This document shows, one piece after another, positions 32,427 to 35,836 of a stretch of 35,836 nt of DNA. Within the stretch, counting starts at the first letter, position 1. Each line of letters begins with the position of its first letter. The DNA is taken from assembly GCF_013618865.1 (NCBI RefSeq), contig NZ_JABSOE010000049.1:1-35836 (forward strand). Reading direction: 5' to 3'. The stretch comes from Phocaeicola faecicola (GTDB lineage Bacteria; Bacteroidota; Bacteroidia; Bacteroidales; Bacteroidaceae). Made by a program: the position numbers and the translations under genes. The notes beneath the pieces were generated by a model. That model was not told where the DNA came from. It saw nothing but the letters and a program-made list of their open reading frames with translations, and ran no database searches.

Positions 32427-33130
32427 GTGCGCCAAGAGGTCACACAAGTAATTGTTCAGCATCGTGTCTGAACCTATTGTTCCATCAATAGTAGCCTGAA
32501 GAGGCGTACGTGACTGGCAACGGTCGGGTGCGAAGCCCTCTTGACAACGACGTTCCAACCTAAGCATCATAGGCGAAGAATGTCAAAGCTGACTGATATG
32601 AGTAACCTAAGTGAATCGCCGTACCATCGTGACTATGAATTAGCTCACGGATATTTATGGGCCATTCCAAAAGGCAAGCAGTCAGGATAGTACGCTGTTA
32701 CATCGTGCTACACGGATGTCGCACTGCTGGTGGATAGGCGGAGTCTAAGTCGGTCGTCAGTTATTTGTGCGAAACTTGGTAAGCCCGTATCTCTCCCGTC
32801 AGCCAATAACCGATGGGTGGCCAATTGTAAGAGCGGCCGAATGAGGTGCGGGTAAAGGATTGTGGAGAAAGCGAATGCCATGGTGTAATGCCCTGGATAA
32901 AGGTTTCAACGTCACCCTACGCGAAAGCGGGCAGACTTCCACAGGGTAATTCTTTGTGAAACGAATTGTAGAACTTCAAGTATAAAGAAACAGCAAAGGA
33001 ACAAGGCGCAAGCCGAGTGTGCATCTTCAGCCGGACGCAAAACCGTGTGGAAAGGAATAGACTTCGCACGATGCGAACGTAAGGTATCAATCGTTCACTG
33101 ACTGCTATGTTCGGTATTAATGCAGACTGA
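32427..33130 (+). mobile_element. 5' part of a group II intron, reverse transcriptase absent
   Basis: The sequence begins with GTGCGCC, the consensus group II 5' end, and continues with long structured sequence typical of domain I, including GCGAAACTTGGTAAGCCC (about 32769-32786) and GCGAATGCCATGGTG. No reverse transcriptase/maturase frame and no recognisable domain V hairpin follow, so this is a 3'-truncated copy that cannot move by itself. The right limit is approximate. The 126 bp before it (32301-32426) hold nothing I recognise. Confidence 0.7.
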
Positions 33131-33139
33131 ATCCTTAAT

Positions 33140-33209
33140 CATTTATCCAAACTCTTGAAATATCAAAGCCTGATTTAAGTGCAGATAACTGATAGAGTTT
33201 GGATAAATG
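33140..33209. repeat. 16-bp perfect inverted repeat with 38-nt loop
   Basis: CATTTATCCAAACTCT (33140-33155) and AGAGTTTGGATAAATG (33194-33209) match perfectly. It lies just after the truncated intron and upstream of the chimeric gene. The rest of 33210-33416 is AT-rich without a gene. Confidence 0.8.
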
Positions 33210-33416
33210 GAAAGTTTGAATAAAATACATTATTATCAATTTCTACAGATATTTTTCCTTGCGCTCACACCCCACTGCATATTTGAGAAAACAGAATGAT
33301 TTAACATACTATTTTTCATATCCAATCTTTTTTAATACTCCCCATGATAATACTCACTATAAAAAGTCCAATCGAATAATTTTACGCGGTGATAAATGAA
33401 ATTAATAGAAAGCGAT

Positions 33417-33424
33417 TACCTTTG
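33417..33424 (+). promoter_or_regulatory. Putative -7 box TACCTTTG upstream of the chimeric gene
   Basis: Exact TAnnTTTG match, with no clear -33 element. It would start transcripts near 33431, before both candidate start codons (33474 and 33558). Confidence 0.4.
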
Positions 33425-33557
33425 AAGAAAAAGTCTGTAATTTGGTCAAGAGAAAAGTACAATAGGTCAAAACATGGATATTATAATTCGCTTTATTTGC
33501 ACTACCATTTTAAATCTAATTGTATTAATCCTTATTATAAACTTTAATATCTGCACT

Positions 33558-35438
33558 ATGAAGAGAAAAGTACTATTAAGCACATTGTTTCTAATACTAC
33601 ATTTCACTGTAGCATTAGCACAGCAAGTAACTATTTCAGGGCAAGTGTTGGATGAGAAGAGTGAACCTCTTATCGGTGCCACGATAAATATCGAAGGTAC
33701 CACCAATGCAGTAATCACCGATTTAGAAGGAAAGTTCACGATAAAAGTACTTCCTTCTGAAAAACTGGTCATCAGTTATCTGGGATATAAGCCCAAAACT
33801 ATCACTATCGGAAAGAACCGAAGATTTGATATCATTCTAGCCCCTTCAGTCACAGAGATGGATGAGGTGGTTGTTGTAGGCTATGGTAGCCAGCGAAAAA
33901 GTGATATTGCAACCGCCGTTGCTTCTGTGAATATAAAAGATATTGTAAACAGTAGTTCTACGCAGACGTTGCAAGCACTACAAGGCAAAATCAGCGGAGT
34001 ACAGATTATCCCCACAGACGGTTCATTGTCAAGCGGAATGACTTTCAGAATCAGAGGTGTCAACTCCGTCACAGGAGGAACCCAGCCTCTCTTCGTCATT
34101 GATGGTGTACCAATGCCTACTCAACAGATTACCAATGAAGATACCGAAACGGTAAACAATCCTCTGCTGGGACTGAATCCAAATGATATTGAATCCAATT
34201 TGAATTATTGGAATCCTCGTCCTATCAAAAAGGATAATCCATATTTGACCGTCCAAAGGAAGCTCTCTCCACAGACTGTGGAGGATTTCGCCAATAGACT
34301 GTTCATCTACCAGGTAGGAAAAAACAATCATATCGGCTTTCCATTCCGCAAACCCTCCCAGATGGAAATCCTTAACTTTGAAATGAGGAACTATTTTGCA
34401 GAGACCAATACCAATTATAAAGCCTTTGCCACGGGTGGTGACAAGGCACAAAGCTGTTGGATGGCCAATTTTGTTCCTTTTGACAAGGTTACAGACATAT
34501 ATCTCTTTGAATCCGCTATTGACGCAATGAGTTTCTACGAAATAAACCATTATACTAAAGAAACCACATGCGCATTCATAAGCACGGGGGGATATGTCAC
34601 CAAATCCCAAATAGAGAATATAAGCCGTATATTCCCATCTGATAAGGTAAAGTGGAATTGTTGCTATGACAATGATGCCAGCGGTAATGGTTTTGACATC
34701 ACCACAGCATATTATCTCAAAGGTGAGGAATGTAAAGCTTTTGCAAGGACCAACACTGGAGACACATATAAGACCATCTATTTAAGTTTCCCGGATGGAA
34801 ACACACAGACCTTCAAAGAAGATGCATTTTCCTCCGGCGAGTATCTTAAACAACATGGTATAGACAATGTAAATATCATCAAACCTTCACGGTACAAAGA
34901 TTGGAATGAGCTTCTTGTCTATTACAAAAGATTTGATTTGAACCTGGGTCCAGGAATGAAATTCATCCCGGCTATCGAAAAGACCATATCCCAACTGAAT
35001 CTAAGAGGATATGAACAATTGGCCAATAGTATCAGTTCTTCCACAAAAGAACTGGCGGATTCTCTGCTTGAGCAAGCCAATTACTGCATTTCCGCACCTC
35101 TTGCCGAGAGCGGCGCTTATACTCTTATGGTAGACTGTAATGTCTTCATGGGGCTGGACACGATGGTACCGGTACCAAGCAACTTATATGTTATAGAAAA
35201 GTGCACGCAAAAAAAGATATCGGCACATGCCATAAATGAATTTCTTAAAAAAGAATATATAAACATTTTTAGAGACATGAGTTCATCTGATTTCAAAAAT
35301 TTTCTAGAGAAAGACATCCTAACTTATACAAAGGGTGCTGTAGAAAAGAATTTTGAGAAAGTGATATTGACTTTCGGATGGAGCCTTAAACCTTCAATTC
35401 TAAAAAAAAAGAGTTTTGACTTAGAACATGGTATATAG
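33558..35438 (+). CDS. In-frame chimera: SusC/RagA-type receptor N-terminus fused to a Toprim-type mobile-element protein
   Basis: Residues 1-23 are a signal peptide (MKRKVLLSTLFLILHFTVALAQQ). Residues about 24-110 are a CarboxypepD_reg-like domain ending in TEMDEVVVVGYG, and about 115-213 a SusC plug (ALQGKISGVQI, FRIRGVNSVTGG, PLFVIDGVPMP, LNPNDIES). Where SusC should read IEVLKDAS the sequence switches to an unrelated protein of about 410 aa with a Toprim_2-like core: YLFESAIDAMSFYE and CYDNDASGNGFD, the Glu and DxD metal positions. No barrel is present, so receptor function is lost, and a signal peptide on a DNA-handling domain makes little sense. It is probably a rearrangement product. 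The frame is also open from ATG 33474. Confidence 0.8.
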   Translation: MKRKVLLSTLFLILHFTVALAQQVTISGQVLDEKSEPLIGATINIEGTTNAVITDLEGKFTIKVLPSEKLVISYLGYKPKTITIGKNRRFDIILAPSVTEMDEVVVVGYGSQRKSDIATAVASVNIKDIVNSSSTQTLQALQGKISGVQIIPTDGSLSSGMTFRIRGVNSVTGGTQPLFVIDGVPMPTQQITNEDTETVNNPLLGLNPNDIESNLNYWNPRPIKKDNPYLTVQRKLSPQTVEDFANRLFIYQVGKNNHIGFPFRKPSQMEILNFEMRNYFAETNTNYKAFATGGDKAQSCWMANFVPFDKVTDIYLFESAIDAMSFYEINHYTKETTCAFISTGGYVTKSQIENISRIFPSDKVKWNCCYDNDASGNGFDITTAYYLKGEECKAFARTNTGDTYKTIYLSFPDGNTQTFKEDAFSSGEYLKQHGIDNVNIIKPSRYKDWNELLVYYKRFDLNLGPGMKFIPAIEKTISQLNLRGYEQLANSISSSTKELADSLLEQANYCISAPLAESGAYTLMVDCNVFMGLDTMVPVPSNLYVIEKCTQKKISAHAINEFLKKEYINIFRDMSSSDFKNFLEKDILTYTKGAVEKNFEKVILTFGWSLKPSILKKKSFDLEHGI

Positions 35439-35625
35439 CATAACAATACAGCATGATACCATAATAGTAGCTGTTTCAAGCAGACATGTTGTCACAATTC
35501 CTGCCAGGTTTAATGGAATGATTCTCGGGCTTTGGAACTTGATACAGATTTTCGTTGCCTACTGTAATGAGAATCCGAATTGGGTGAGTAATGTCCGGTC
35601 ACTGTGGGGTGACCGATTCAAATAG
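35428..35625 (+). CDS. Small hypothetical protein overlapping the chimeric gene
   Basis: A 65-aa frame starting at ATG 35428 overlaps the preceding stop region by 11 nt, as coupled genes do. It reads MVYSITIQHDTIIVAVSSRHV and ends NVRSLWGDRFK. I recognise no family. Its position right after a Toprim-type mobile-element protein suggests that it belongs to the same original operon. The stretch 35626-35709 has no gene. Confidence 0.45.
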   Translation: MVYSITIQHDTIIVAVSSRHVVTIPARFNGMILGLWNLIQIFVAYCNENPNWVSNVRSLWGDRFK

Positions 35626-35709
35626 GGACAGGTATGGAACGGATGCCTATTCATGCCCCTATTATAGCTGACACATGGACTTTTATACATTCTTGCACTT
35701 TTTAAGTGG

Positions 35710-35738
35710 GTCACTAGTGTCTCTTAAAAAATGTAAAA
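35710..35738. repeat. Right copy of the 29-bp inverted repeat at the window ends
   Basis: Reverse complement of 100-128 with two mismatches; exact 18-bp core at 35710-35727 (GTCACTAGTGTCTCTTAA). Confidence 0.75.
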
Positions 35739-35755
35739 CATCTCAATATGGCTCA

Positions 35756-35836
35756 TTATGATGTAAAATCCAATTCTAGCTGACCGTCATTTTTGTAAAG
35801 GATGTCGTATTCAGCATGGCTAAATAGATCCTTGAT
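35756..35836 (-). CDS. C-terminal fragment of an unidentified protein, possibly an IS transposase (partial)
   Basis: A minus-strand frame enters from the window edge and ends at TAA (35756-35758), 18 bp from the terminal repeat. The 26 residues (IKDLFSHAEYDILYKN ... LELDFTS) look protein-like. The fragment differs from the one at 3-92, so the flanking elements are either different isoforms or different ends. Confidence 0.35.
   Translation of the reverse strand: MKDLFSHAEYDILYKNDGQLELDFTS

Noticed and set aside
1..35836. CRISPR array or cas genes.
   Set aside because: No set of short regularly spaced repeats with unique spacers and no Cas-like protein is visible; the 83-bp repeats at 30065 are too few and too long.

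Overview
The window looks like accessory DNA of a gut Bacteroidales (Bacteroides, Phocaeicola or Parabacteroides type). Reasons: promoters of the TAnnTTTG -7 class, a SusC-type N-terminus, DUF3408 and ParA-like conjugation genes, Tsr-type tyrosine recombinases, and a BtuG/BtuB-centred vitamin B12 locus with Bacteroidales-style surface lipoproteins. No housekeeping gene is visible. Both ends carry a near-identical 29-bp inverted repeat (18 bp exact) next to C-terminal fragments of other reading frames, so the region seems to sit between two related insertion elements.

Left third (1-12.1 kb): a defence island. A Tsr-type tyrosine recombinase (785-1984) is followed 36 bp later by a 192-bp segment bounded by perfect 15-bp inverted repeats (2021-2035 / 2198-2212). 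The segment carries a consensus promoter box that points away from the next gene, a 1661-aa single-chain Type ISP restriction-modification enzyme (2211-7196). I read this as a phase-variable promoter caught in the OFF orientation. Converging on it, with 2 bp between stop codons, is a minus-strand operon rloA-rloB-sir2-herA (12019 to 7199): an AbiL/RloAB-like pair followed by a SIR2-HerA pair, with overlaps at every junction. rloB has lost one base in an A-run; restoring it gives a stop codon that overlaps the sir2 start codon.

Middle (12.2-17.4 kb): recombinase debris with unusual structure. Two tyrosine recombinases diverge (13326 to 12310 and 14641 to 15702). Both lose their C-termini at the catalytic R-H motif, where they meet two copies of a promoter-bearing unit of conserved spacing that holds an exact 22-bp block. 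Between them lie a tetR gene with a perfect 20-bp operator-like dyad over the recombinase promoter, a large palindrome built of four GTGCAAG heptamers, and a candidate ncRNA of about 220 nt containing a tRNA-Ser 3'-end-like sequence and ending in a strong terminator. A third recombinase is a doubly frameshifted pseudogene.

B12 locus (17.5-29.7 kb): promoter, cobalamin riboswitch and terminator, then three surface lipoproteins (DUF4465, PKD-like, LRR/receptor-L-like), btuG, btuB, btuF, btuC, btuD and a cysteine-rich DUF2284 protein. The likely job is capture of cobalamin at the surface, TonB-dependent import and ABC transport. It is flanked by mobile-element remnants, which suggests a horizontally carried transporter.

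Right end (29.7-35.8 kb): a palindrome-rich, tandem-repeat-rich region with a C11 tract, two DUF3408 genes and a parA-like gene (a conjugation-module fragment), the 5' part of a group II intron without its reverse transcriptase, an in-frame chimera joining a SusC N-terminus to a Toprim-type mobile-element protein, and a small overlapping ORF.
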